From assembly GCF_008824185.1 (NCBI RefSeq), contig NZ_CP044423.1, forward strand, positions 323,501 through 387,500: 64,000 bases of DNA, given 5' to 3'. Position numbers and translations under genes: made by a program. Origin of the DNA: Paracoccus pantotrophus (GTDB lineage: Bacteria; Pseudomonadota; Alphaproteobacteria; Rhodobacterales; Rhodobacteraceae). The notes beneath the pieces are model-generated. The model was not told the DNA's origin. It made no database searches and saw only the letters and a program-made list of their open reading frames with translations. Below, in pieces: positions 26,132 to 36,179 of the stretch; the stretch's first letter is position 1, and each line of letters begins with the position of its first letter.

Positions 26132-26366
26132 GGCACCTGGTCGCGAATGATGGGCTTGTCATCCCGAACCGGGCAGCGGCGGAATCGTTCCGCGGCAAGG
26201 CCGGCGTGGCGCAGGTTTTTCCGGCGGTATTCCCGCAGCCAGACGGTACGATCCGGCGCCGGTCATTTTCCCCGCCGCCGCGCGCCGCGTTGGGAAACCG
26301 CCGGGCAACATCCCGCGTTGCGCTGTTTTGCGTCGGGCGGGAGCGGGCGGCAGGGGGACGGCGGAG

Positions 26367-27455
26367 ATGGGCGGATCGGTGCATTTTCTGGATGGCGGCG
26401 GCGAGATGGGCAGGGCCATCCGCAACCATGACTGGTCCGCCAATCCGCTGGGTCCGCCCGACGGCTGGCCCTCGGCGCTGAAGATCGCGCTGGGGATGGC
26501 GCTGAACTCGAAATTCCCGAAATGCATCGTCTGGGGGCCGGGGCTGATCACCCTGCACAACGACGCCTTTCGTCCGATCCTGGGCGACAAGGGCAATGTG
26601 CTGGGCCGCTCCTTCGCCGAGGTCTGGCGCGAGGCCTGGGCCGAGATCGGCCCCATCGCCGAACGCGCCTATGCCGGCGAGGCCACCTTCGTCGAGGATT
26701 TCCCGCTGGTCATCGACCGCTACGGCTACCCCGAGCAATGCCATTTCACCTTCTGCTACAGCCCGATCCGCGACGAGAACGGCGTGGTGCGCGGCATGAT
26801 CGACACGGTGATCGAGACCACCGGCAAGGTCGAGGCCGCCCGCCAGTTGCGGTTGGTGAACGGCGAGCTGGGCCACCGGATCAAGAACACGCTGACCGTG
26901 GTCTCGGCCATCGTCAACCAGACGCTGCTGAGCCATGACGGCCCCGAAGCGCGCGAGATCCTGCGCCAGCGCATCGGCGCCCTGGCCCAGGCGCAGACGC
27001 TGCTGACCGATTCCAGCGCGCTGGATGCCGAGATCGGCCAGGTCGTCCAGCAGGCGTTGGCGCCGTTCCGCACCGGGCGGCGGCGGTTCCGCATCGCCGG
27101 CCCGCCGGTACGGCTGTCGGCCAGGCAGGCGCTGACGCTGGCGCTGGCCATCAACGAACTGGCGACCAATGCGCTGAAATACGGCGCGCTGTCGGTCCCC
27201 CAGGGCGCGGTGGATCTGGGCTGGACCGGCGGGCGGCCGGGCAGCGACGACCCGTTCCGGCTGCTCTGGGCGGAATCGGGCGGCCCGCCCGTCGCCTCCC
27301 ATGCCGGCAAGGGCTTCGGCTCGCTTATCATCGAGGAGGCGCTGGCCCAGGACTTCATGGGCGAAAGCGTGATCCGCCTTGATCCCGAGGGCCTGCGCTG
27401 CGAATTGCACAGCCGCATGAGCCACCTGGGCGCGGGTCAGGGCGCGCAGGCCTGA
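26367..27455 (+). CDS. PAS-domain HWE-type sensor histidine kinase
   Basis: The 362-residue soluble kinase lacks membrane segments. An N-terminal PAS-like sensor spans about residues 20-145 (KCIVWGPGLITLHNDAF). The phospho-acceptor helix at about 165-175 reads LGHRIKNTL with the modified His of HWE/HisKA_2 kinases. The ATPase domain has NELATNALKYGAL as N-box and GKGFGSLIIE as G-box. Such kinases are typical of the alphaproteobacterial general stress or light response. No response-regulator gene is adjacent. Confidence 0.88.
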   Translation: MGGSVHFLDGGGEMGRAIRNHDWSANPLGPPDGWPSALKIALGMALNSKFPKCIVWGPGLITLHNDAFRPILGDKGNVLGRSFAEVWREAWAEIGPIAERAYAGEATFVEDFPLVIDRYGYPEQCHFTFCYSPIRDENGVVRGMIDTVIETTGKVEAARQLRLVNGELGHRIKNTLTVVSAIVNQTLLSHDGPEAREILRQRIGALAQAQTLLTDSSALDAEIGQVVQQALAPFRTGRRRFRIAGPPVRLSARQALTLALAINELATNALKYGALSVPQGAVDLGWTGGRPGSDDPFRLLWAESGGPPVASHAGKGFGSLIIEEALAQDFMGESVIRLDPEGLRCELHSRMSHLGAGQGAQA

Positions 27456-27470
27456 TCCCGGCCCGCTGGC

Positions 27471-27968
27471 CTATTCGATCACCGCGCAGGCCAGCCGGTC
27501 GCCGGCGCCGCCGGTGGGCTGGGTCTGGTAGTCGTCGGGGCCGGCATGGATCATCAGCGCCCGGCCCTTGATCGCATTCTCGCCCTCGGCCAGCGTCACC
27601 AGCGGGTTGAAGACCTGCGCCCGCGCCGTCCCTTCGGCATCGACCCAGATATTGGGCATGTCGCCGGCATGGGGGCCGCCCTCGGCCAGCACGCCATGCG
27701 GGGCCTGCGCGGGGTTGAAATGGCCGCCCGCCGATTCGTGCCCGGTGGCATGGTCGCAGCTGCCGGTTTCGTGGATGTGGAAGGCGACCCATTGGCCGGC
27801 CGGCAGCCCGGTCGCCTCGACTTCGATCAGTACGCCTGTGGGCGTCGCGGTCAGGGCCGCGGTTCCCGCCTCTTGCCCCCGGGTGTCGAGGAACACCGCC
27901 TTGGCATCCTGGGCATGGGCCGAAAGCGGCAGCAGGGCGAGGCCGAGGGCCAGAAGATGTTTGGGCAT
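27471..27968 (-). CDS. sodC: periplasmic Cu/Zn superoxide dismutase
   Basis: The 165-residue protein has a signal peptide (residues 1-19, SAHA). Copper/zinc ligands appear in order: FHIHETGSC, GGHFNP, GGPHAGDMPN and MIHAGPDDY. The conserved disulfide cysteines lie in GSC and RLACAV, with the active-site Arg just before the second. It dismutates superoxide in the periplasm. Convergent with the histidine kinase gene (15-bp gap) and in the same orientation as the YbdK-like ligase upstream. Confidence 0.93.
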   Translation of the reverse strand: MPKHLLALGLALLPLSAHAQDAKAVFLDTRGQEAGTAALTATPTGVLIEVEATGLPAGQWVAFHIHETGSCDHATGHESAGGHFNPAQAPHGVLAEGGPHAGDMPNIWVDAEGTARAQVFNPLVTLAEGENAIKGRALMIHAGPDDYQTQPTGGAGDRLACAVIE

Positions 27969-28060
27969 TGCTGTTTCCTTCCGATGCTGCAACTCGGCGG
28001 GGGAACCCCCGGCTGGCGGGCTTTGTTCCCGCGCGCCGGGGAAATCCGCCGCCAAGCGAC

Positions 28061-29191
28061 TCACAGGCCGCGGCGGAACTCTTCGACCAGCCAGGCGACG
28101 ATGCCGCGAAAGGCTTCCTGCGGCGTGGCCCCGGCAGCGATGGCCGCGGCGTAGAGCGCGCGCTGCTGTTCGGCCGCGCTGCCGCGGGCGATCATGTCGC
28201 GCAGCCCGGCCACCGCGGGCTGGCTGTCCAGCGCATCGGCATCCTCGGCGATGGCGGCCAGCCAGGCTTCGGCGATCTCGTCGAAGGGGATGATGCGGCG
28301 GGTGCCGAAATCGATCAGCCCCTCGGTCAGCCCGTAGCGCGTCGCCCGCCAGCGGTTCTCGCCCAGCAGGAAGTTGTCGTATTGCCGCCAGCGCAGGTTC
28401 TGCCGCGACAGCCGCCACAGCATCCGCAGCGTCGCCTGCACCAGCGCGACCAGGGTGATGGTGTCGCCAAGCCGCGGGCAGGCGTCGCAGATCCGCGTCT
28501 CCAGCGTGGGAAAGCGCGCCGAGGGGCGCAGATCCCACCAGATCTTGCTGGCATCGCCGATGATCCCGGTCTCGGTCAGCGCCGCGACCGAGCGTTCGTA
28601 TTCCGCCCAGCTGCCCAGCCGCGGCGGCAGGCCGGTGCGGGGATAGCCGGCAAAGACCGTGGTGCGATACGAGGCGAGCAGGGTCTCCTCGCCCAGCCAG
28701 AACGGGCTTGAGGCCGAAAGCGCCAGCAGATGCGGCAGGAACCACGAGAACTGGTTCATCAGGTCGATGCGCATGTCCTGGTCGGGGATGCCGACATGGA
28801 CATGCATGCCGCAGATCAGCATGCGCCGGGATACCCCGCCCATTTCCTGCGAGATCTGGTTGTAGCGGTCCTTGTCGGTATGGTCCTGGCTGCGCCAGTC
28901 CGCGACCGGATGGCAGGCGACGGAAATCGGCGCCAGGCCGAACTCGGCGGCATGGCGTGCGATGCTGCCGCGCAGCCGGGCCAGATCATCGCGCGCCGCG
29001 CGCACATTGGCGGCAACGGGGGTGCCGATCTCGATCTGGCAGCGCAGGAACTCGGGGCCGACCTGGTCGGCCAGCTCGGCCTTGCAGGCGGCCATCAGCG
29101 CATCGGGCGCCTCGCGCACGTCGCCGGTCTCGGGATCGACCAGCAGGTATTCCTCTTCGACGCCCAGCGAGAATTCGGGCTCGTCGGCCAT
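28061..29191 (-). CDS. YbdK-type carboxylate-amine ligase (GCS2 family)
   Basis: The 376-residue protein starts FSLGVEEEYLLVDPETGD and carries the GCS2 signatures HVHVGIPD, FAGYPRTGLPP and WWDLRPSARFPTLE. YbdK-family enzymes have weak glutamate-cysteine ligase activity in vitro and an unknown physiological substrate. Length is typical. The ATG has a GGGGCTGG upstream region without a strong Shine-Dalgarno sequence. Not obviously in an operon. Confidence 0.88.
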   Translation of the reverse strand: MADEPEFSLGVEEEYLLVDPETGDVREAPDALMAACKAELADQVGPEFLRCQIEIGTPVAANVRAARDDLARLRGSIARHAAEFGLAPISVACHPVADWRSQDHTDKDRYNQISQEMGGVSRRMLICGMHVHVGIPDQDMRIDLMNQFSWFLPHLLALSASSPFWLGEETLLASYRTTVFAGYPRTGLPPRLGSWAEYERSVAALTETGIIGDASKIWWDLRPSARFPTLETRICDACPRLGDTITLVALVQATLRMLWRLSRQNLRWRQYDNFLLGENRWRATRYGLTEGLIDFGTRRIIPFDEIAEAWLAAIAEDADALDSQPAVAGLRDMIARGSAAEQQRALYAAAIAAGATPQEAFRGIVAWLVEEFRRGL

Positions 29192-29587
29192 GTCCAGCCC
29201 CTTTCGTCGAATGCCGCCTTCCCTGCCGAACCCCGAGCGGGCGGCGCTTGTTCCCGATGCCGATGCCGGCGGCGCGAAGGATGCTTGGCAGCAGCGCCGC
29301 CCGCCTCTCGGCTGGGCAGAGGCGCTGCCCCTGGCCCTTGGGCGCGGCCCCGGGCCGGCCGCCGCGCCCGGGATGCCGGCTTTCCCGGTTTTCGCCCCTG
29401 GTCGTGCCGGTATCCCTTGCCTGTGGTCTTCCCGGAACGTCAGGCTGACAGCCGCAGGGCCGCGCGATGTCCCAGACGCCCGGCCCGGGCTTTTCCCGGC
29501 ACAAGCGCCGCAGGATCGGGTCTCCCGCCCAGGGGCTTTCGCTGCCGCGCTGGGTTTGCGAGTACGCTGCAGGGCACGGCGCGGGAC
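29192..29587. other. no gene recognised
   Basis: About 400 bp upstream of the YbdK-type gene. Only short frames with arginine/proline-rich, noncoding-like composition were found. It should contain the ybdK-like promoter and the eroded upstream part of the adjacent beta-propeller pseudogene. Confidence 0.5.
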
Positions 29588-30823
29588 ATGAGGCGCCGAG
29601 CAAGCCACGGGCAACCGTTTTCTCCTCCGCCCCCGGTGTTCGGCATCATCGCCAGCGCCGGCATTGCGGCGGGGGGTCTTGGGGCAGCGCCTCTCTGCAT
29701 GGGGCAGGCCGAGGTCAGCGTCTCGGGCTTTGCCCCGCAGCGGCAGGTCAGCCTGCAGCGCGGCCAGGTGCTGGTGTCGCCGCAGGGCATGCAGGCCGAT
29801 GCCGAGGGCGGCTTCGGCCTTGCCTTCGACCTGCCCCCGGATGCGGTGGCCGGCACGCAGCCGGTCGTGGTCCGGACCGAGGGTCCGGACATGGCCGGCG
29901 TGGCCGAGCTGAAGGTCTCGCCCCGGGTGCCGCCGGCGGGGGCGAGCCGCTCGACCAAGGTGGCGCCCGGTCTGCCAGGTCGCCCAGAGCGCGCGGAACG
30001 GCACGGTTTTCGTCGCCTCGGCCCTGGGCCGGCCGTTCGGGGGCGGGTCCGGCATCACCAACTGGACGCCGAGAGGCTGGAGGATCTGGCCGAGGTCAGC
30101 CCCGGTGATTTCGGCATTGCCGCGGGCGATGCGAAGGGTACCGTCTGGGCCGCGAATACCCGCCAGAACGCGGTCGCGGTCTTTGCCCGGGACGCCCTGC
30201 CGCTGGTGCGGCCATTCGAGGTCGGCTCGGTCGAGAAGCCGCGCGACGTGGTGATCGACGCCGCGCGCGGTCGCGCCCATGTCAGCGCCCATCGCGGCTG
30301 GATCGAGGCTTGCGGCATCAAGGCCCCGGAAAAGCTGGACGGGTTCGAGCTGCAATCCGTGGCGCGCGGCGGCCAGCCCGGCACCATGAGCCTGGCGCCG
30401 GATGAAAAGGCCGACCGGCTTTACACCCTTCCGCTGCGCAGGCCGGAACTGGGGCGCATCCATCTGGGCTCGGGCGCGGCGAAGATCCTGGCGCTGCCGG
30501 GCGCCAAAGCGTCCTCGGGCGTTGATTTCGATCCGGCGACCGGGCGGGTTGTCATGGCTTCGCAGGGCAGCGACATCGTGATCGCGCCGGAGGGCGAAAG
30601 CGGCGCGGTGCTGTTCGACACGCCATGCCTGGACCGGGCTGCTGCTGGGCTGGCTGCTCTTGCGATCTTCCTGACCGGGACCATCGCCTATTTCGGCGTC
30701 GAGATGCGCTGTTGGATGCGCCCAGAACGGCTTGGCCCGGCCGCGGGCGCGGATCCGGTCGGGCGTGCCCTGGACCGGCTGGCCGAGGTCGCGCCCGCCG
30801 GCGGCAAGCCGGTTCCCGACTAG
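29588..30823 (+). pseudogene. YncE-like beta-propeller remnant fused to PepSY-TM start
   Basis: The first two thirds resemble a periplasmic YVTN/YncE-type propeller: VWAANTRQNAVAVFAR, VGSVEKPRDVVIDAARGR, SGVDFDPATGRVVMASQ. The canonical repeats are eroded and the middle (around 29960-30060) has lost homology, probably by frameshift. After LFDTP the same frame jumps into a membrane segment, AAGLAALAIFLTGTIAYFG, followed by ADPVGRALDRLAEVAP. That is the start of a PepSY-associated iron-uptake membrane protein. The continuous frame is therefore a deletion-made chimera rather than a working gene. Confidence 0.65.
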
Positions 30824-30839
30824 CGCAGCCCGGCGCCCG

Positions 30840-32095
30840 TCCTGTCCTGGGCGAAACCCGGCGCGCAGGCGTGGCGGCGCGGTGGCAAGGCCATGGCGAC
30901 CGACGCCGCCACGGGCGCCCCGCTTTCGCCGCGCCAGACGGCGGGGGGCGAGCTCCTCTATCGCTTTCATTTCGAGCTTTGCGGCCTGCCGCGCAACCTG
31001 GCGCGCTGGATCCTCGGCATCGCGACCATGGCGATGTTCGTCGCGATCATCAGCGGCGTCATCGCCCACAAGAAAAGCCTCAAGGCGTTCTTCACCTTCC
31101 GTCCCGGCAAGGGCCAGCGATCCCGGCAGGGCATGCACAACATGGCCACGGCGCTGACGCTGCCCTATCATGTCGTGATCGCCTTTTCCGGGCCGGTGCT
31201 GTTCGCGGCGAGGCTGACGCCCCTGGTGGTGGAGCGTCCCGCGCCGCGCGGCCCGGCCCGGCCCCGGCGGCGCTCCCGCCGCGTGCGCTGTCGCCACCGG
31301 TTCTGCCGACCCCGCTTATGGCGCCGGCCGCGGTGGCCCGGTCCATGCCGGTCGGCCGGATCGGCATCGAAAAGCCGGCCGGCCCCGGCCCGAGATCGTC
31401 TTGCTCCCGCGGCGCAATCCGGCGCTGACGGTGCAGAGCGGCTTGGGCTCGGACCGGGTCGGGCGGATGCGCTTCGACGGACTCGGCGGCGTGCTGATCC
31501 AGCGGCCCGGCCGGCCGGACGCCGCGGCCGGCACCAGGGCGAACCATGCGCTTCGTGCGCTGCTTCGCGTCCGCTTTGCCGATACGGCGCTGCGCTGGCT
31601 GGTCTTTGCGGCCGGGCTGGCCGGGGACCGTCATGGCCGGCAGCGGGCTGGTGCTTGCGGTGTCGAAGCGTGCGGCCGGGCCTTCCCGCGCCGAGACGCA
31701 GCCGCGCGGGCTGTGGCCGATCGCGCGGCTGAACACCGGCGCCATCGCCGGGCCCATGCTGGCCACGGCGGGCCATTTCCGGGCCAACCGGCTGATCCCG
31801 GCCGATGTGCCGGAACGCGCGTTGCAGAAGATCCGCGCCTTTTGCTGATCCGGCTTGCGGCGGCGATCTGGCCCCTCCTGCGCCTGCCCGCGAAAGCCTG
31901 GGGCGCGCGGCTGGCCCTGGCCGCCGGGCTGCTTCTGGCCTTGCCGCTGCCGAATGGCGGCGACCGGGCCGTCCAGCCTGTTGCAGGCGATGGGGCAGGG
32001 GGATCGGGTGCTGGCCTCGGTCGATCCGGTGCCGATCCTGTGCGGCCTTGCCTGGCCCATGCCGCCTGGCTGGCCCGTCCCGGCCGGGTGAAGGC
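30840..32095 (+). pseudogene. PepSY-associated TM protein (iron-uptake type), decayed
   Basis: Pieces in alternating frames. 30893-31200 reads GGELLYRFHFELCGLPRN, ILGIATMAMFVAIISGVIAHK and FFTFRPGKGQRS, diagnostic of PepSY-TM proteins. 31545-31760 gives FADTALRWLVFAAGLAG and NTGAIAGPMLATAGHF. 31860-32095 gives LAAAIWPLLRLPAKAWG and LALAAGLLLALPLPNG. Between them frames shift at least four times. Intact homologues are about 500 residues and sit beside TonB-dependent siderophore receptors. Their loss suggests decay of one iron-acquisition system. Confidence 0.7.
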
Positions 32096-32159
32096 GCCGA
32101 AGCCGCGGACTTGCCTCCGGGAAAGCCGGGCTTGGCGAGCGTAGGGTGCCGGTCCGGCC

Positions 32160-32492
32160 GTCCCTTGTCCTTTGCTAGCCGGGGTTCCTCGCGCGGGCCG
32201 GGGCGATGCCGCGGCATCACGAGCAACTGCGCGGCCGAAAAGGCGGCCGCCGCCCGGCCTGGCTGTTGCGAATCGCCGGCATGGGCTGCTCGGCCTGTCC
32301 GCCCGGTCGGCCCCGGCGGGACGGGGAAACCCCGCAATCGCGGTTTCGGCATGGCCGAGCATCCTGTCCGTGGCGGCTTTCGCGGTCGCGACGATGCTGA
32401 CCTGCGCTTGCGCCTGGTGGCGAATGACGCTGATCGCGGCCATGGTCGCGACCGGCATCCTGCTGGTCACGCCGGCGCTTTCGCATCCGTAG
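32160..32492 (+). pseudogene. remnant of small membrane protein of PepSY locus (DUF3325-like)
   Basis: One frame ends GNPAIAVSAWPSILSVAA, then FAVATMLTCACAW and LIAAMVATGILLVTPALSHP. It looks like one or two fused small membrane proteins of the kind (DUF3325/DUF3649) that accompany PepSY-TM genes in iron-uptake operons. The upstream half is scrambled, with LLRIAGMG visible in another frame. Assignment rests on position and hydrophobic pattern more than on firm motifs. Confidence 0.4.
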
Positions 32493-33469
32493 CCGCCGGT
32501 GGCCTTGCCGCGCGGTCCTGTTGTCGCCTGTTTTCATGCGTTATCAGTCCTCTGGCTCATGCCGGGGCGCAGGAGGGGTTTCCCCTCATGATCCCGATTT
32601 CCGCATGATCCCATGTGGTGCAGGGACGGCCGCGGTCCTCGGCCCTTCCTCGGGCATTTGTCCTCGTCTACGCTTGGGCCAGAAAAGGTGGCAGGCGGGC
32701 GAGACTGCCGGCAGTCAGCGCGGGCACAAGGGGATCGGACATGCCCGGCGCCGCAATGGGCGGCAGGATCGTCGACGGCCCTTGTTCCGTTCGCGTTTCC
32801 GGATCTGCTTCCCAGGCCTGGCGGACAGCGCATGGCCCCATGTAGGGGGGGTGCGCCTGCCGATCGCGACCGCTTGTGCCGTCCGGGCGGGCAGGCAGGC
32901 TGCGGCGGATCCGCGATCCATTCGGCCGTGGCCCGGACCTTGCCGGCATCGGGTATGGGCAGGACGGCCGAGCCGGCGGGACGGCATGCCCGGCGCGGCC
33001 CACGCCTGGCCCCGCCATCGGCTTGCGCCGAAACACGCCGAGCAATAGGCCGGTCTGCCCTTGCGGCATGATACGCCAGAACCCCGCCCCGCTGCCCCGA
33101 GACTTCCTGCAAGGCCAGGTTTCCGGGCCGGCGGCATGGCGCATGTTCGGTGCCGGTGTCGCGGGTCCGGGGCAAGGATCGTGCGGGTCGGCATCACTTC
33201 TGCCACCGGCCGGCGCACCGCTATGCCGATGGCCAAGCGGACGACCCGGATCATGGGTGAAAGGGACATTCGCTCGGTTCCGTGCTGATTTCGCGATCAG
33301 GTTGCATCGCACGTCACCGTGCCGCGGCAATGGAATATTGCCCCGCGGCGCATCACTTGCGAAGACAGAGAGAGCAGAAAATCCTTGCGCTGGCCTCCCG
33401 CTGCAATGCGGTCCGATCCGCTGGAATGGCGCCACGATCCGCAACCGAAGATGCCTGGTCGAATCCGAA
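32493..33469. other. no gene recognised, ~1 kb
   Basis: No open frame on either strand shows recognisable motifs, ribosome sites or consistent codon bias. The stretch separates the decayed PepSY locus from the end of flgD and is probably eroded DNA at the edge of the flagellar block. Confidence 0.5.
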
Positions 33470-34138
33470 TCATTCGCGCAAAGCACTGACCTGGTCGATT
33501 CTCGCAGAACCGCCACCTTTCAGGACAAGTTCTGGGCCGTTCGCTGTCAATTCGACCCCGGTTACACGGCTATAAGCTTCGACATCTCGCGCAACATAGC
33601 TTCCGTCGCTATTCTGCTCCTCGATACGGAAGCTGTAGAATCCGGCCGGGAGAGATGTGCCATCCGCATGTCGACCAGACCATTGCATTTCCCCTGGGAC
33701 GGCCCCCAGAATTTGTCGTTGCACTTCTCGGCCCTGTCCGTTCAGCGTGACGAGCGTGGCGCCTTCGGCATTCGTGATATTGTCCATCGCCAATGACAAC
33801 GAAGCTCCGTCAAACCATACAGGGGAATTCGTTCTTACCTCACGGCCTATCCAGTTGGAATACTGGCCAAGCCCTCCTCCGTAGGTATCGCTCAGAAGCT
33901 GGGACAGAAGCAGATTGGTCTGGACCTGTTGCTCGACCCCGGAAAAAGTCGCAAGCTGAACGGCGAATTCCGTATTCTCCATGGGGTTGAGCGGATCCTG
34001 GTTCTTGATCTGTGTTGTCAGCATCCTCAGGAACATCTCAAACTGATCCTTGGTACTGGATTCGACCGATCTTCGGGAAGATTGGTAGCTTCCTGCGTTC
34101 ACTCCTTCGGCAGCTGAAGCTGAATTGAGATTCATCAT
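33470..34138 (-). CDS. flgD: flagellar hook-capping protein FlgD
   Basis: The 222-residue scaffold caps the growing hook and is needed for hook assembly. The N-terminal FlgD domain reads FLRMLTTQIKNQDPLNPMEN, followed by EFAVQLATFSGVEQQ. The C-terminal part contains WSGRHADGTSLPAGFY of the FlgD Ig-like/tudor fold. A GGGGAAATGG region precedes the ATG pair. In the ancestral order fliK stood directly upstream, with its stop 12 bp before flgD. An IS66-family element now separates them and should block read-through transcription. Confidence 0.92.
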   Translation of the reverse strand: MMNLNSASAAEGVNAGSYQSSRRSVESSTKDQFEMFLRMLTTQIKNQDPLNPMENTEFAVQLATFSGVEQQVQTNLLLSQLLSDTYGGGLGQYSNWIGREVRTNSPVWFDGASLSLAMDNITNAEGATLVTLNGQGREVQRQILGAVPGEMQWSGRHADGTSLPAGFYSFRIEEQNSDGSYVARDVEAYSRVTGVELTANGPELVLKGGGSARIDQVSALRE

Positions 34139-34169
34139 CCATTTCCCCTATATTCTTATATCAATTCCG

Positions 34170-34177
34170 GAATTTGG
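34170..34177. repeat. target-site duplication of IS66 element 2 (GAATTTGG), left
   Basis: Eight-base direct repeat identical to 38183-38190, directly abutting the left inverted repeat. It lies in the former fliK-flgD junction. Confidence 0.9.
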
Positions 34178-34192
34178 GTAACCGGCCGATTG

Positions 34193-34489
34193 TTACCGCG
34201 GCGACTGAGCCTTGATGCGGGCGACGAGTTCCGCGTCATCGACAAAGTCGTCGAGGAACGCGTGCCAGGTTTCGGTGGTGATGCGCGCGTCCCTGAGCAT
34301 GTCTTTCAGTTCATCGATACCGTCATCGGTCAGGGCGGTGACGGTGTCATCCGGGCCGGTATAGACGCTGATGATCGAGCCATAGGTCAGGTTGTCGTCG
34401 TTGTAGACGATGGCTTTGAGAAGCTCGGGGTCTTCGCCCAGCATCTTTGCGATGTAGTCGAGGGTGCAGACGTGGGTGACGGTTGCCAT
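34193..34489 (-). CDS. small acidic passenger protein of IS66 element
   Basis: The 98-residue acidic protein (MATVTHVCTLDYIAKML, later DDTVTALTDDGIDELKDML) lies between tnpC and the inverted repeat and overlaps the tnpC stop codon by one base. Its position inside the element and its orientation mark it as a passenger or accessory gene. Predicted to be mostly helical, without membrane segment or known catalytic motif. Possibly an immunity or regulation factor for transposition; that is speculation. Confidence 0.65.
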   Translation of the reverse strand: MATVTHVCTLDYIAKMLGEDPELLKAIVYNDDNLTYGSIISVYTGPDDTVTALTDDGIDELKDMLRDARITTETWHAFLDDFVDDAELVARIKAQSPR

Positions 34490-36117
34490 CAGGCGGCCTC
34501 GTGCAGGGCGGAGGGCAGCGGCGACCAGTTCCAGGGCAACAGATCGTCGAGCCGATTGATCTTGTGATCATGGATGCGGGCCAGGATGTCGGCCAGATAG
34601 GCTTGGGGGTCCAGGCCGTTCATCTTGGCGGTTTCAACGATGGTCATGGCGCGGGCCAGCGTTTCGGCTCCGGTATCCGCACCGGCGAAGAGCCAGTTGC
34701 GGCGCCCGACACCGATCGGGCGCAGCGCGCGCTCGGCAGGATTGTTGTCGATCGCCACCCGGCCGTCCTCAAGGAACAGGCTGAAAGCGTCCCGGCGGCT
34801 CAGCCCGTAACGAAAGGCCTTGGCCAGATCGCCCTTGCCGGGGATCCGCGAGAGCTGCTGCTCTGACCAGGCGAAGAAGACCTCGACCTTCGGAACGCTG
34901 TGTTTCCGGCGCGCGGCAAGGCGGATATCGGCGGGATGGCCGGTGATCTCCCGCTCGATGTCATAGAGCGCGCCGATACGGTCGAGTGCCTCGCGGGCGA
35001 TCGTTGATTTGGTCTTGGTCCATTCATCATGGAAGTCACGCCTCAGGTGAGCCCAACACGCGGCCTCCCGAAGGCGGGGCTTCCCGTCGGGTTCCGGTTC
35101 ATAGAGCTTGGCATAACCCTTGTAGCCATCGGCCTGGAGAATGCCGCGGGTGTTGGCGAGATGGCCGTGGACGTGCTCTTCCTTCCAGTCGGGCGCGAAG
35201 GCATAGACCGCGCCGGGCGGTGAGGCGCCTGCCCAAGGGCGCTGATCGCGGACATAGGCCCAGATCCGGCCCTTCTTCACACCCTTGCCCACCCCCTTGT
35301 CGCGGCCCGCGCGATCCAGCACCCGGATCGGTGTGTCATCGGCATGAAGGAGGTCGCTGGCCATCACATCCACCTCGATCCGCTCGATCAGCGGTGCCAG
35401 CACCTTCATGGCGCGACCGCACCAGTCGACCAAGGTACTGTCCGGGATGTCGGCGCCCATCCGGGTGAAGATCTCATGCTGGCGATAAAGCGGAAGGTGG
35501 TCGTCAAACTTGGAGACGAGGATGTGGGCGAGCAGGTTCGCACCGGCCATGCTGCCGGGGATCGGCCGGCTGGGGGCCGGCATCTGCACCATGCGTTCAC
35601 AGCGGCGGCAGGACTTTTTCAGGCGGGCGATCTGGACAACCTTCAATTGTGCCGCGATCAGATCCAGCATCTCGCTGACATCTTCGCCCACCAGGCGCAA
35701 ATCGCCGCCGCAATCGGGGCAGCAACTGCCGGGGTCGAGCTCCCGCCGCTCGCGCGGCGTGCTGTCCGAGACCCGGGGACGTCGGCGGGATGGGCGCTCG
35801 GCAGCTTCATCGGCAGGTGCCGTTTCCAACCCATCATCGTTTTGGCCGTCGTTCACGACGTCAGGCTGGCCTTCGGCCGCTGCGATCATGAGATCCTCGA
35901 GCGCCAGCTCCAGCTGTTCGATCTCGCGCTCGATCTTTTCCGAGGACTGGCCGAAGACCTGCTTCTTCAGCCTGGCAATGCGCAGCCGCAGGGACTGGAT
36001 CAACTGGTCATGGGCGCGCAACGTGGCCGAGATCTTCGCGTTTTCCGCCTGCAACGCCGCGATCAGCGACTTCAGAAGCGCCGGATCATCAGGAAGGGTC
36101 TGGGCCGCATTCGACAT
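34489..36117 (-). CDS. tnpC: IS66-family DDE transposase TnpC
   Basis: The intact 542-residue transposase has an N-terminal leucine-zipper-like region (LLKSLIAALQAENAK), a zinc-binding stretch (CCPDCGGDLRL, CRRCERM) and the catalytic domain: LLHADDTPIRVLD, LQADGYKGYAKL, ACWAHLRRDFHDE and NNPAERALRPI. Start at 36117 gives the usual MSNA-type N-terminus. Coupled with tnpB/tnpA upstream, so this element could still be active if expressed. Confidence 0.92.
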   Translation of the reverse strand: MSNAAQTLPDDPALLKSLIAALQAENAKISATLRAHDQLIQSLRLRIARLKKQVFGQSSEKIEREIEQLELALEDLMIAAAEGQPDVVNDGQNDDGLETAPADEAAERPSRRRPRVSDSTPRERRELDPGSCCPDCGGDLRLVGEDVSEMLDLIAAQLKVVQIARLKKSCRRCERMVQMPAPSRPIPGSMAGANLLAHILVSKFDDHLPLYRQHEIFTRMGADIPDSTLVDWCGRAMKVLAPLIERIEVDVMASDLLHADDTPIRVLDRAGRDKGVGKGVKKGRIWAYVRDQRPWAGASPPGAVYAFAPDWKEEHVHGHLANTRGILQADGYKGYAKLYEPEPDGKPRLREAACWAHLRRDFHDEWTKTKSTIAREALDRIGALYDIEREITGHPADIRLAARRKHSVPKVEVFFAWSEQQLSRIPGKGDLAKAFRYGLSRRDAFSLFLEDGRVAIDNNPAERALRPIGVGRRNWLFAGADTGAETLARAMTIVETAKMNGLDPQAYLADILARIHDHKINRLDDLLPWNWSPLPSALHEAA

Positions 36118-36179
36118 GCGCCCACCTACCACAAGGCAGGCAAAATTGCCATAAAAACAAGGCGTTTTAGCAGGGTAAA

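Noticed and set aside
29192..31297. Long minus-strand extension upstream of the YbdK-type ligase (over 1000 codons in total)
   Set aside because: Only the last 376 codons match the family; the extension is low-complexity antisense of the decayed PepSY/propeller locus.
32493..33469. Several overlapping 150-300-codon frames on both strands
   Set aside because: No conserved motifs, Cys/Arg/Pro-rich composition and no start signals; treated as noncoding.
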